Assembly (NCBI GenBank): GCA_017398725.1
Contig: JAFQFA010000002.1
Coordinates: 62,001-126,000, forward strand
Reading direction: 5' to 3'
Origin: Oscillospiraceae bacterium
GTDB taxonomy: Bacteria > Bacillota > Clostridia > Oscillospirales > Oscillospiraceae
DNA length: 64,000 nucleotides
Made by a program: the position numbers and the translations under genes. The notes beneath the pieces are model-generated. The model ran no database searches. It was given only the letters and a program-made list of their open reading frames with translations, and was not told the DNA's origin. Shown piece after piece: positions 1-9,144 of the stretch (the stretch's first letter is position 1; every line of letters begins with the position of its first letter).

Positions 1-656
1 GGGAACCAGTTTCCAAGCACCGCGTCCATTGTGGTGGTTTCTGTGGAAATCGCCACGATGGCGGACAGAACCGCACACACCGCTACCTGTAAAAGATTCA
101 GCCGGACCGGATCAACCTGCGGCGCAAAAATATCCACAAAGGTGATCTGCACCGCAAACATCAGGGCGCAGCCAATCAGCAGTAAATCGCCGGTGCTGAT
201 CTGGGTGACACCTACGCAACTAAGAAAATACAGGCCCATTACTGCCATTAAAACACTGATAGGGATCATTTTGGAGGGTTTTTTCTTCAGGAAAATGCCG
301 ATAATAGGAACGATCACTATGTACATGGCAGTTAAAAAAGCGCTTTTTCCTGCATCGGTATCCACAAGACCGATCTGCTGCAAGTTGCATGCCAAAAACA
401 GGGTAATGCCACAAAGCAGACCGCCCAGTAATAACTTTTTGTCATTCCACCGGGCCCAGTAGCCTTTGCCGTCTGCTTTGGAGCGGTCCAGCAAAACAGT
501 TACGGGAAACAGCGCCAGCACGCCCAAGGAGCAACGAATGGCTTGGAAATAAAAAGGTGTCATACCGGACATTGCCAACCGCTGGGGGATGAAGGTGCTG
601 CCCCAGATCAGTGTGGCAAGCAGCAACATAAAAATGCCTTTTAATTTGTTTTTCAT
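1..656 (-). CDS. EamA/DMT-family membrane transporter, 3' end cut off by the window
   Basis: Reading from an ATG at 656, the frame stays open to the window edge, giving about 218 residues of a protein that is probably near 300. It opens with a short basic stretch and a helix carrying IWGSTF, the hallmark start of the drug/metabolite transporter (EamA) family, and about six hydrophobic helices follow. Members export or import small metabolites across the cytoplasmic membrane; the substrate cannot be read from sequence. The gene is divergent from pepF. The missing C-terminal repeat lies outside the window, so there is no reason to call it broken. Confidence 0.85.
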   Translation of the reverse strand, partial: MKNKLKGIFMLLLATLIWGSTFIPQRLAMSGMTPFYFQAIRCSLGVLALFPVTVLLDRSKADGKGYWARWNDKKLLLGGLLCGITLFLACNLQQIGLVDTDAGKSAFLTAMYIVIVPIIGIFLKKKPSKMIPISVLMAVMGLYFLSCVGVTQISTGDLLLIGCALMFAVQITFVDIFAPQVDPVRLNLLQVAVCAVLSAIVAISTETTTMDAVLGNWF

Positions 657-674
657 CAATAATCACCAAGCGAT

Positions 675-726
675 AATTTAACATATTTCCAAAGGAATTG
701 CAACCCAAGGTTTTCTGTGATATAAT
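675..726. promoter_or_regulatory. Divergent promoter pair sharing one -35 hexamer
   Basis: TTGCAA at 698-703 is its own reverse complement. Rightwards it stands 17 bp before TATAAT (721-726), with a TGn extension, and would drive pepF. Leftwards it stands 17 bp before TAAATT (680-675) and would drive the transporter. Both spacings are ideal for the housekeeping sigma factor. If both are real, the two promoters cannot be occupied at the same time. Confidence 0.55.
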
Positions 727-754
727 CAAATCAATAACTTAAAGGAGCGATCAT

Positions 755-2554
755 ATGAGCCAGCCTATTCGTAAAAGAGCCGAGATCCCTGTGGAAGATA
801 CTTGGAATCTAGGGGATCTGTATGCATCCGATGATGCATGGGAACAGGATCTGGAACAATTAAAGCAAGAGGGAAGCCTGTTGGCTGCCTACCGTGACCG
901 TCTGGGGCAGGCGGAAAGCCTTTACGGATATCTTTGCGCGATGGAAAAAGCGGACGAGCGGGCAGACCGTTTGGGAAATTACTGTATGCGAAAGGCCGAT
1001 GAGGATACCCGCAATGCTACCTATCAGGCTATGTCCGGTAAGTTTATGAATGCGGTGGTGGAGTTGGGCGCACAGCTGAGCTTTGAAACGCCGGAGATCA
1101 TGGCGATTGACGATGCAACTTTGGAGGGGTTCTATACTGCGTGTCCCGGCTTGGAGCGGTACCGCCGGTATTTGACAGATATGCGCCGACTGCGGGAGCA
1201 TGTTCTTAGCCCCGCAGAAGAAAAATTGCTGGCATCCGCCGGAGAAATGTCGCAGGCACCGGATAATATTTACAGTCTTTTTGCGGATGCAGACCTGACC
1301 TTCAAGGATACACCGGATGCAGAGGGCAAGCTTCATCCTGTTTCTCAGGGTACCTTTGTTGCCTGTGAGGAAAGCCCGGACCGTGTGCTGCGCAAAAACG
1401 CTTATGAAAGCCTTTACGATGGCTTTACCGCCTTCAAAAACACCGCGGCAGGTCTTTTGAATGCCCAAAATAAGCAGCTGAAGTTCTTTGCAGATGCCCG
1501 TAAATACCCCAGTGCCTTTGAAGCGGCACTGGAGCGCACCAATGTGCCTACTTCTGTATATTTGAACCTGATTGAGGCGGTCCACAACAACGCGGATAAA
1601 ATGCATCGCTATATCCGCCTGCGGAAGAAACTGCTAGGGCTGGATCAATTGCATTTTTATGATATCTATACCCCCTTGGTGCCGGATGTGGATCAGCACA
1701 TTCCCTTTGAACAGGCTAAAAACACGGTGTACGAAGCATTAGCACCCATGGGGGAGGCGTATCGGAAGATCCTGAAAGAGGGGTTTGAAAACCGCTGGAT
1801 CGATGTGTATCAGAATGAAGGTAAGCGCAGCGGCGCCTATTCTGCCGGCGCATCTGTCCATCCCTATGTGCTGCTTAACTATACCGGCACATTGGACAGC
1901 CAGTTTACATTGGCCCATGAGATGGGACATGCGCTCCATTCCTACCTGTCCAATAAGAACCAAAATCCCATTGACGCAAATTATGTGATCTTTGTGGCAG
2001 AGGTGGCATCTACCTGCAATGAAGCCCTGCTGATGGAATATCTTTTAGGGCGTACTACAGACAAGAAACAGCGGGCATATCTTATCAATCATTTCTTAGA
2101 TCAGTTCCGGGGGACGATTTACCGGCAGACCATGTTTGCAGAGTTCGAGCTGAACATTGGGCGTATGGTGGCTGAAGGGAAGACCCTTACCGCCGAGGAT
2201 CTTTGTGCCGAGTACCGCCGGCTGAACGAACTGTACTATGGCCCGGATATTGAGGTGGATGACCGGATCGCTGTGGAATGGGCGCGAATTCCCCATTTCT
2301 ATTACAATTACTATGTGTTCCAGTACGCCACCGGCTATGCAGCTGCCATTGCCCTTTCCCGCCGAATCTTGGATGAGGGTGAAACGGCTGTAAAGGATTA
2401 TCTGACGTTCCTTTCCGGCGGCCGGACAAAGAGCCCGATCGATCTGCTCAAGGGAGCTGGGGTGGATATGACTGCTCCTGAGCCGGTGGAACAGGCGCTG
2501 TGCCTGTTCGGGACGCTACTGGACGAAATGGAACACCTGATGGAGGAATTGTGA
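755..2554 (+). CDS. pepF: Oligoendopeptidase F (M3 family zinc metallopeptidase)
   Basis: 599 residues, the usual size for this family. The zinc-binding motif HEMGH is at residues 388-392, with a conserved downstream glutamate region (AEVAST) as third-ligand candidate. The N-terminal half is helical with the M3B prolonged lobe. There is no signal peptide, so the enzyme is cytosolic, where it cleaves short peptides and helps recycle imported oligopeptides. The start is supported by AAAGGAG seven bases upstream. It has its own promoter, and the unknown gene that follows starts one base after the stop codon, so the two are probably cotranscribed. Confidence 0.95.
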   Translation: MSQPIRKRAEIPVEDTWNLGDLYASDDAWEQDLEQLKQEGSLLAAYRDRLGQAESLYGYLCAMEKADERADRLGNYCMRKADEDTRNATYQAMSGKFMNAVVELGAQLSFETPEIMAIDDATLEGFYTACPGLERYRRYLTDMRRLREHVLSPAEEKLLASAGEMSQAPDNIYSLFADADLTFKDTPDAEGKLHPVSQGTFVACEESPDRVLRKNAYESLYDGFTAFKNTAAGLLNAQNKQLKFFADARKYPSAFEAALERTNVPTSVYLNLIEAVHNNADKMHRYIRLRKKLLGLDQLHFYDIYTPLVPDVDQHIPFEQAKNTVYEALAPMGEAYRKILKEGFENRWIDVYQNEGKRSGAYSAGASVHPYVLLNYTGTLDSQFTLAHEMGHALHSYLSNKNQNPIDANYVIFVAEVASTCNEALLMEYLLGRTTDKKQRAYLINHFLDQFRGTIYRQTMFAEFELNIGRMVAEGKTLTAEDLCAEYRRLNELYYGPDIEVDDRIAVEWARIPHFYYNYYVFQYATGYAAAIALSRRILDEGETAVKDYLTFLSGGRTKSPIDLLKGAGVDMTAPEPVEQALCLFGTLLDEMEHLMEEL

Positions 2555-2555
2555 A

Positions 2556-2828
2556 ATGGCTGATATCTTTTTGCCTACTTTGCATACCTTTGCCATGAAA
2601 AATGAATTTACCGGCTCTTGTGGCGCCCTGCGATTTAAAATCGTTCCCAAAGTTGTTAAGTCGGAAACCAATCCAAAGGAAGTGGATATGGCGCAAAGCT
2701 CTATTTTTGCAGAATACTGGCACGGTCCGTTCTGCTATGAGAAGAGTGAAATGGAGGGCGCTGCGACCTTTCCTATGAGCGAAGAAGGGCGTTTGGCCTT
2801 GAAGGCATGGTTAGAAGCGCAAGCTTAA
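2556..2828 (+). CDS. Small conserved-looking protein of unknown function
   Basis: 90 residues, not recognised. There is no membrane segment, signal peptide or metal-binding cysteine pattern. The N-terminal part alternates hydrophobic and charged residues, and the C-terminus is a short amphipathic helix rich in Glu/Leu/Ala. The ATG is only two bases after the pepF stop, so it is probably translated by coupling, with GGAGG inside the end of pepF. A terminator follows at once, making it the last gene of the pepF transcript. The function may relate to pepF, but that is only inferred from position. Confidence 0.65.
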   Translation: MADIFLPTLHTFAMKNEFTGSCGALRFKIVPKVVKSETNPKEVDMAQSSIFAEYWHGPFCYEKSEMEGAATFPMSEEGRLALKAWLEAQA

Positions 2829-2830
2829 TA

Positions 2831-2862
2831 AAAAGTGCGTACCTGCAGGTACGCACTTTTTT
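2831..2862 (+). terminator. Intrinsic terminator of the pepF operon
   Basis: An almost perfect palindrome, AAAAGTGCGTACCTG followed by CAGGTACGCACTTTTTT, ends in a run of T. It sits directly after the unknown 90-residue gene and before the alaS promoter. Confidence 0.9.
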
Positions 2863-2874
2863 CGGCAAAAACCA

Positions 2875-2902
2875 TTGACAAATCATGCTTTTGTGGTAAA
2901 AT
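2875..2902 (+). promoter_or_regulatory. Promoter of the alaS T-box transcript
   Basis: TTGACA (2875-2880), a 16-bp spacer and TAAAAT (2897-2902). It lies just after the pepF terminator and about 180 bp before the T-box motif, the expected geometry for a T-box leader. Confidence 0.85.
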
Positions 2903-2907
2903 ATCAG

Positions 2908-3133
2908 CAATATGCAAAGGCAATGCGAAAGCCCAGCGGAACGTTTGGCACAAGAAGCGAGAGGGGTATGGTGAAAGCCCTCTGTCAGAGATCCGCAAGC
3001 CACTTTCAAGCCGCCCGGGGGGACCGGGCCGGGTTCTCCCGTTACAGAGTATCTAAGATGCCGATTATTCGGTGAATTAGGGTGGTACCGCGATCATCGT
3101 CGCCCCTAGATTAGGGGCGGCGTCTATTTTTTT
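2908..3133 (+). promoter_or_regulatory. T-box riboswitch controlling alaS
   Basis: The leader contains the T-box signature AGGGTGGTACCGCG (3079-3092), which pairs with the CCA end of uncharged tRNA and forms the antiterminator. It is followed by a competing terminator hairpin, CGCCCCTA/TAGGGGCG (3101-3119), and a T-run. T-box RNAs read uncharged tRNA: here low charging of tRNA-Ala should allow read-through into alaS. Several GCN triplets lie in the stem I region (2920-2965), but I could not fix which one is the specifier. Short open frames within this region are not genes. Confidence 0.93.
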
Positions 3134-3149
3134 ATTGGAGGCAAATAAA

Positions 3150-5786
3150 ATGGCTAAAAAACCTTATGGCGTAAACGAACTGCGTGAGATGTTCCTGTCC
3201 TATTTTGAAAGTAAGGACCATCTGCGTCTGCCCAGCTTTTCTCTGATCCCGCAGAACGATGCATCTCTGCTGCTGATCAACTCCGGCATGGCACCTATGA
3301 AGCCCTATTTCAAGGGTGAGGTAGAGCCTCCCCGCCGTCGGGTCTGCACCTGCCAGAAATGCATCCGCACCGGCGATATCGAGAATATCGGCAAAACGGC
3401 CCGGCATGGCACATATTTTGAGATGCTGGGTAACTTTTCCTTCGGTGACTACTTTAAGCATGAAGCAATCGCATGGTGCTGGGAGTTTTTGACCAAGGTG
3501 GTTGGTCTGGAAGAAGACCGGCTGTATCCTTCCATTTATGAAAATGACGATGAAGCCTTTGAAATCTGGAACAAGGAAATCGGCATTCCTGCGGAGAACA
3601 TCTTCCGTTTCGGTAAGAAGGATAATTTCTGGGAGCACGGTGCCGGTCCCTGCGGTCCCTGCAGTGAGGTCTACTATGACCGTGGCGAGAAATACGGCTG
3701 TGGTGAACCCGGCTGTACCGTGGGCTGTGAGTGCGACCGTTACATGGAAGTTTGGAACAACGTGTTCTCCCAGTTTGATAACGACGGTCAGGGCAACTAT
3801 ACAGAACTTGCCCAGAAGAATATCGACACCGGTATGGGTCTGGAGCGACTGGCAGTTGTTTGTCAGGATGTGAACTCCCTGTTCGATGTTGACACTGTCA
3901 TGAACATCACCAACCATGTTACCAAACTTACCGGCGCTGCCTACGGCCAGAGTCCTAAGACCGATGTGAGTCTGCGTGTGATCACTGACCACATCCGTGC
4001 ATCTACCTTTATGATTGCCGATGGTGTGCAGCCCACCAATGAGGGCCGTGGCTATGTGCTGCGCCGTCTGCTCCGCCGGGCTGCCCGTCACGGCAAGCTG
4101 CTGGGCGTGAACCATCCCTTCCTGTACGAGGTGGTCGAGACAGTAATCCGTGAGAATGAGAACCACTACACCTACCTGCGGGAGCGGGCGGACCACATTA
4201 TCCGTGTGGTGAAGAATGAAGAAGAAAACTTTGCCCGCACCATCGATACCGGTATGCGGATCTTTGGTGAAAAGCTGGAATCCCACAAGGCTGCCGGCGT
4301 GAATGTATTCTCCGGCGAGGATGCCTTCCTTTTGGCAGACACCTACGGTTTCCCCATTGATTTGACGGTGGAGATGCTGGAAGAAGCCGGCATGGAAGTG
4401 GATATGGATAAGTTCACCGCTTGCCGGGAAGAGCAGCGGGTGAAAGCCCGTGAGGCCCGGAAGGCGCTGGGCGATCTGGGTTGGGCCGGCATTGATTTCG
4501 GCGCTGAGGTAACTGCTACCGAGTTTGTCGGTTATTCCGAGTACAACTGTCAGGCAAATGTGGTTGCTGTGTGTGTCGGTGAGGAAGTTACCGGCTCAAT
4601 CACCGGCGGCGAAAAGGGCGTTGTGGTGCTGGATAAGACACCTTTCTATGCGGAAATGGGCGGTCAGGCTGCGGATCATGGTGTGATCTTGGTTGGCGAA
4701 AGCCGCTTTGAAGTTACCGATGTTCAGAAGGACAAGGGTGGCCGTTACCTGCACAGCGGCTTTATGCGCAGCGGTACTGTGAAGACTGACGATGTGGTGA
4801 TGGCATCCATCGATGTAGAGCGCCGGAAAGCCATTATGCGTGCCCACTCTGCTACCCATCTTCTGCAGAAAGCACTGAAATCTGTGCTGGGCGACCATGT
4901 GCAGCAGGCTGGCTCTCTGGTGGAACCGGACCGTCTGCGTTTCGACTTCAGCCACTACAGTGCGGTTACGCCTGAGGAATTGACCAAGGTGGATAGCATC
5001 GTTCAGACCGCTGTGCTGGAAGGCTATGGTATTGATGTGCGGGAAATGCCCATTGAGGAAGCCAAGGCTATGGGCGCTATGGCGCTGTTCAGCGAAAAAT
5101 ACGGCGATACTGTCCGCGTGGTCAATATGGGTAATTATTCCATCGAGCTTTGCGGCGGTACTCACTTGGATAACACTGCTAAGGTGGGCCCCTTCCGGAT
5201 CGAGAGTGAAGGCTCTGTTGCTTCCGGTATCCGCCGAATCGAGGCAATTACCGGTAAGGCTTGTCTGGAGGAGATGGAACTGGCTCGTCAGCGGATTTAC
5301 AATGCTTGTGCGATTTTGAAGACCAAGCCTGCGGAACTGGCTGCCAAGCTGGAAGGTCAGGTGGAAGAGATCAAGGCGCTGAAGCGCTCCGTTGAGACCT
5401 TTAAGGCCCGGGAGACGGCCGGAGAGGTGGATCGTTTCCTGTTCGGTGCCCGCAGTGTTGGCGGCCTGCATGTGATCACAGCCTCTGTGCCTGAGGCGGA
5501 TGCCAATAAGTTGCGGCAGATGGGTGACACCCTGCGGGATAAGGATCCTGCGGTGGTTGCTGTGCTGTCCAGTGTCAGCGGTGAGAAGATCACCTTCTTG
5601 GCTGTCTGTGGAAAGGATGCGGTTGCCAAGGGGATCAAGGCCGGCGAGCTGGTGAAGCTGGTCTGTACTGTGTGCGGCGGCAGCGGCGGTGGCAAGCCTG
5701 ATTCTGCTATGGGCGGCGGTAAGGATGCGTCCAAGGTGGATGATGCGCTGGCGCAGGTAGACGATTTTGTTGCTTCCAAGCTTTAA
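3150..5786 (+). CDS. alaS: Alanyl-tRNA synthetase
   Basis: 878 residues, full length. It charges tRNA-Ala with alanine in the cytosol. The class II catalytic domain is N-terminal. The editing domain carries the zinc motif HSATH and, further on, CGGTH, and a C-terminal DHHA1-type domain ends in glycine-rich GGGKPD. The ATG at 3150 is chosen because GGAGG at 3137-3141 lies nine bases upstream; an in-frame TTG further upstream would overlap this ribosome binding site. It is transcribed alone, between the T-box leader and a terminator at 5793. Confidence 0.98.
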   Translation: MAKKPYGVNELREMFLSYFESKDHLRLPSFSLIPQNDASLLLINSGMAPMKPYFKGEVEPPRRRVCTCQKCIRTGDIENIGKTARHGTYFEMLGNFSFGDYFKHEAIAWCWEFLTKVVGLEEDRLYPSIYENDDEAFEIWNKEIGIPAENIFRFGKKDNFWEHGAGPCGPCSEVYYDRGEKYGCGEPGCTVGCECDRYMEVWNNVFSQFDNDGQGNYTELAQKNIDTGMGLERLAVVCQDVNSLFDVDTVMNITNHVTKLTGAAYGQSPKTDVSLRVITDHIRASTFMIADGVQPTNEGRGYVLRRLLRRAARHGKLLGVNHPFLYEVVETVIRENENHYTYLRERADHIIRVVKNEEENFARTIDTGMRIFGEKLESHKAAGVNVFSGEDAFLLADTYGFPIDLTVEMLEEAGMEVDMDKFTACREEQRVKAREARKALGDLGWAGIDFGAEVTATEFVGYSEYNCQANVVAVCVGEEVTGSITGGEKGVVVLDKTPFYAEMGGQAADHGVILVGESRFEVTDVQKDKGGRYLHSGFMRSGTVKTDDVVMASIDVERRKAIMRAHSATHLLQKALKSVLGDHVQQAGSLVEPDRLRFDFSHYSAVTPEELTKVDSIVQTAVLEGYGIDVREMPIEEAKAMGAMALFSEKYGDTVRVVNMGNYSIELCGGTHLDNTAKVGPFRIESEGSVASGIRRIEAITGKACLEEMELARQRIYNACAILKTKPAELAAKLEGQVEEIKALKRSVETFKARETAGEVDRFLFGARSVGGLHVITASVPEADANKLRQMGDTLRDKDPAVVAVLSSVSGEKITFLAVCGKDAVAKGIKAGELVKLVCTVCGGSGGGKPDSAMGGGKDASKVDDALAQVDDFVASKL

Positions 5787-5792
5787 TTTCCT

Positions 5793-5821
5793 AAGGGCAC
5801 TGCTTTTGCAGTGCCCTTTTT
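5793..5821 (+). terminator. Intrinsic terminator of alaS
   Basis: AAGGGCACTGC TTTT GCAGTGCCCTTTTT, a perfect 11-bp stem followed by T residues, starts seven bases after the alaS stop codon. Confidence 0.92.
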
Positions 5822-5836
5822 GCAGGGGTTGTTATT

Positions 5837-8089
5837 TTGCGTTTTCTTTTATTGTTTACGGTAGGTTTTGCGCTCGCCTGCATACTCGGCGTATACGCCG
5901 TTGGCTTTGAAGCCCTTATCTGGTGCGGAACCATTGCTTTGGCTGCTGGGGTTGTTTGTCTTTTGACCCGCACAAAGAAAGGTAAAGCCGGTTTTGTCAT
6001 CTGCATGGGTGTTCTGCTGGGATTTTTCTGGCTGAAGTGCTATGACGATCTTTATTTGTCCAATATCCGCCGATTTGACACCAAAACGGTTTCTGCAACG
6101 GTCACTGTAACGGATTTCAGCTATGAAACCTATTACGGCACATCCGCCGCTGGAATGGTGGAGCTGGACGGAAAGCAATACCGTGTTCGTATATACATTG
6201 ACGATGCGGTTTCTTTGACGCCTGCTGACCAAGTGTTCGGGCAGCTTGAATTGCGCGCGACCACTGCGGAGGGCGCAGCAGAGTCTGATTATCATCAGGG
6301 GATCGGTCTGTTCCTTGTAGGCTATGTACAGGATGGAGCAATATATCAAAAAGCGGAGCGGATCCCGGCTCGCTATTTTCCGGCTGTGCTGAAGAAAGAA
6401 ATATTGGAGTGTATTGATCGATGTTTTCCGGAAGATACATTGGCGTTTGCCCGGGCGCTTCTGCTTGGCGATACAAAACTGTTGACTTATGAAGAGGATA
6501 CTGCTTTTCAAGTTAGCGGTATCCGGCATGTGGTGGCAGTGTCCGGCCTGCATGTGGCGATCCTATTTTCGCTGATTTATACACTGGCTGGAAAGCGCCG
6601 GTTGTTAACGGCGTTACTTGGGATCCCAACACTATTGCTGTTTGCGGCTGTTGCCGGTTTCACACCCTCAGTGGTTCGTGCTTGCACAATGCAGATCCTG
6701 ATGATCCTCGCCCTACTTTTGAATAAAGATTATGATTCGCCTACGGCGTTGTCTGCGGCAATTCTTGTGATGCTGGTTTCCAATCCTATGTGTGTACAGT
6801 CGGTGAGCCTTCAGCTGTCTGTGGGTTGCATGGTTGGTATCTTTTTGTTCTATCGCAGACTTCATAAATGGTTCATGCAGGGATCATTGAAGAAAATGGC
6901 TAAGGGAAAAAGCGTTCTTTCTAAGATCTTGCGTTGGTGCGTGGGCTCGATTTCTGTTTCCTTGAGTGCTATGGTTGTAACAACACCGCTGATTGTCTGT
7001 TATTTCGGCGTTGTCAGCTTGATCGGTGTGTTGATCAATGTCCTATGCCTTTGGATGATATCCGGAATCTTTTACGGGATCATGTTTTGCTGCGTGGTTG
7101 GCATGTTCTGGGTACCCGGTGGACAGGCAATTGCTTTTTGTGTGAGTATTCCCATTCGTTTCATAAAATCAATCTGCTTTGCTGCCGCCAAAGTTCCGTT
7201 TGCTGCGGTATACACAGAAAGTGACTATATTGTGCTGTGGCTGATCGTGGCGTATTGTGTACTTGGATTGTTTTTCGCGGTTAAAAAGAAAAGACCCTTG
7301 GTGCTGGCGGCGAGTTTGATTGTAAGCCTCGGTTTCGCGATCGGAGCGACCCTTTTAGAACCGGTTCTGGGAAACTATTTAGTGACGGTTATGGATGTGG
7401 GGCAAGGACAGTGCGTGCTTCTGCGCTGTGCCGGGCGCCACTATTTGGTGGATTGCGGAAGTCAGCATGGACAGGATGCGGCAGATAAGGCGGCGGCAGT
7501 CCTCCTTTCGCAGGGGATCATATCCCTAGACGGCGTTATTCTGACCCACTATGATGCAGACCACGCCAATGGTGTGGAGCTGCTGATGTCCCGCATTCCC
7601 ACAAAGACACTGTATTTGCCGGATGCGCAGGATCCCAATACCGATTTTCGGGAGGAGCTGACAACGGCATTTTCCGAGCGCATTACATTTGTAAGCGGAG
7701 ATGTTGCTTTTGGCACAAAGGATTGGCGCATCACTTTGTTTGCAGCCCAGCCGGGAAAAGTGGGCAATGAAAGTAGTTTATGTGTCTTGTTTCAACGGCA
7801 GGATTGTGATATACTGATAACCGGAGATCGTAGCACGCAAGATGAAAATCTGCTTTTAGAAAAGTGGCAGATTCCCAAATTAGAGCTTTTGGTTGTCGGT
7901 CACCATGGCAGTGCGTCTTCTACCGGGCTTCGACTTTTAGAGGCAACAAAGCCGGCTGCAGCTGCGATCAGTGTTGGTAAAGACAACCTTTACGGCCATC
8001 CGGCAAAGGAAACACTGGGACGGTTGGAACTATATAACTGCCCTATCTTGCGCACAGATCTGCACGGCGATATCCATTTCAGGAGGTGA
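5837..8089 (+). CDS. comEC: ComEC/Rec2-type DNA uptake channel with metallo-beta-lactamase domain
   Basis: 750 residues. The family forms the inner-membrane channel that imports single-stranded DNA during natural transformation. Two or three N-terminal helices precede a soluble segment (about 70-170). The central competence domain is multi-helix and holds the conserved VSGLHVAI stretch. The C-terminal hydrolase domain has THYDADHANG and later VGHHGSA, so the putative nuclease metal site looks intact. The start is a TTG with GGGG upstream. It heads comEC-holA-rnmV, a common order in Firmicutes. No other late competence genes are in the window, so competence itself is not shown. Confidence 0.93.
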   Translation: MRFLLLFTVGFALACILGVYAVGFEALIWCGTIALAAGVVCLLTRTKKGKAGFVICMGVLLGFFWLKCYDDLYLSNIRRFDTKTVSATVTVTDFSYETYYGTSAAGMVELDGKQYRVRIYIDDAVSLTPADQVFGQLELRATTAEGAAESDYHQGIGLFLVGYVQDGAIYQKAERIPARYFPAVLKKEILECIDRCFPEDTLAFARALLLGDTKLLTYEEDTAFQVSGIRHVVAVSGLHVAILFSLIYTLAGKRRLLTALLGIPTLLLFAAVAGFTPSVVRACTMQILMILALLLNKDYDSPTALSAAILVMLVSNPMCVQSVSLQLSVGCMVGIFLFYRRLHKWFMQGSLKKMAKGKSVLSKILRWCVGSISVSLSAMVVTTPLIVCYFGVVSLIGVLINVLCLWMISGIFYGIMFCCVVGMFWVPGGQAIAFCVSIPIRFIKSICFAAAKVPFAAVYTESDYIVLWLIVAYCVLGLFFAVKKKRPLVLAASLIVSLGFAIGATLLEPVLGNYLVTVMDVGQGQCVLLRCAGRHYLVDCGSQHGQDAADKAAAVLLSQGIISLDGVILTHYDADHANGVELLMSRIPTKTLYLPDAQDPNTDFREELTTAFSERITFVSGDVAFGTKDWRITLFAAQPGKVGNESSLCVLFQRQDCDILITGDRSTQDENLLLEKWQIPKLELLVVGHHGSASSTGLRLLEATKPAAAAISVGKDNLYGHPAKETLGRLELYNCPILRTDLHGDIHFRR

Positions 8090-8094
8090 AAACC

Positions 8095-9144
8095 ATGGCG
8101 AACCAAGAAAATTCCCAACAGGCGCTGCAGGCGCTAAAGGCGGCGATCCGGCAACGGCAGCCCCAGCGGCTCTATTTCTTCCACGGGGAAGAAACGTTCC
8201 TTTTGAATTATTACTTGCAGCAGTTGAAAAAAATCTTGGTGGAGGAACTGACAGAGTCTTTTAATTTCCACAAGCTGAACGCAGAGAATTTCGACCTGCG
8301 CAGCCTTGCGGATGCGGTGGAGAGTCTGCCTATGATGGCAGAGCATACCTTCGTGTGGGTGGATGAGATCGATATTTTTAAGCTCAACGAGGACGACCGT
8401 AATAAGCTGGTGGATCTGTTTTCGGATATTCCGGAATATTGCACCGTGGTGTTTACCTATGAAACAACACCGTGGAAACAGGATAAGCGGTATAAAAAGC
8501 TGTATGAAGCTGTCATAACTAACGGTGTAGAGGTGGAGTTTGCCAAGCAGAGTCAACGGGAACTGGTCAATTGGATCAGCCGGCACTTTGCGGCAGAGGG
8601 TAAGTCTATTGCACCGGAGCTTTGTGTGTATTTGATTGAACTCACCGGCGGAACCATGACGGTACTATCCGGTGAAATTTCTAAAATCTGCGCCTATTCC
8701 GGGGCAGATCATGTGGTAAAAAGCGATATTGATGCGGTGGTTGAGCCGGTGCTGGATGCCATTGCTTTTCAAATGACCAACTTTATGGCAGACGGTGCTT
8801 ACGGCAAGGCGATGCAGAAACTGCAGCAGCTTTTGCAGATGCAGCAAAAACCGCTGGCAATTTTGGGCGCAGTAGGCTGGCAATTCCGTCGGCTTAGTAC
8901 TGCCAGAGTTTATTACGATTCCGGCAAAAGTGCCGCAGAGTATGCCAAGCTTTACAGAAATGTGTCTTATTACAATGCGGAAAACACCATTAGTACAGCT
9001 AAGCGCTTTTCTGCCCGGTTCTACGCCCGTTCTGCGGAGTTGATTATGGAAACGGAGCGGAAGATGAAAACCTCTACTGACGACGCTGCGCGGCTGCTGG
9101 AGGTACTGGTTGCGGAGCTTGCTGCGGAGGCCCGGAATGATTAA
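8095..9144 (+). CDS. holA: DNA polymerase III delta subunit (clamp loader)
   Basis: 349 residues, typical length. Delta binds and opens the sliding beta clamp within the clamp loader. The N-terminal region has the RLYFFHGEE start seen in the family, an AAA-like fold follows, and the helical collar region is C-terminal. The ATG at 8095 lies seven bases after AGGAGGTG; an upstream in-frame GTG falls inside that site and is rejected. The gene starts five bases after comEC and overlaps the rnmV start by eight bases, so translation of the three is probably coupled. Confidence 0.95.
   Translation: MANQENSQQALQALKAAIRQRQPQRLYFFHGEETFLLNYYLQQLKKILVEELTESFNFHKLNAENFDLRSLADAVESLPMMAEHTFVWVDEIDIFKLNEDDRNKLVDLFSDIPEYCTVVFTYETTPWKQDKRYKKLYEAVITNGVEVEFAKQSQRELVNWISRHFAAEGKSIAPELCVYLIELTGGTMTVLSGEISKICAYSGADHVVKSDIDAVVEPVLDAIAFQMTNFMADGAYGKAMQKLQQLLQMQQKPLAILGAVGWQFRRLSTARVYYDSGKSAAEYAKLYRNVSYYNAENTISTAKRFSARFYARSAELIMETERKMKTSTDDAARLLEVLVAELAAEARND

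Noticed and set aside
2835..3075. Two short overlapping frames before alaS
   Set aside because: They lie inside the T-box leader RNA, have no Shine-Dalgarno sequence and run through the conserved T-box structures.
3132..4286. 384-codon open frame on the minus strand
   Set aside because: Antisense to the catalytic domain of alaS; no ribosome binding site and no recognisable family.
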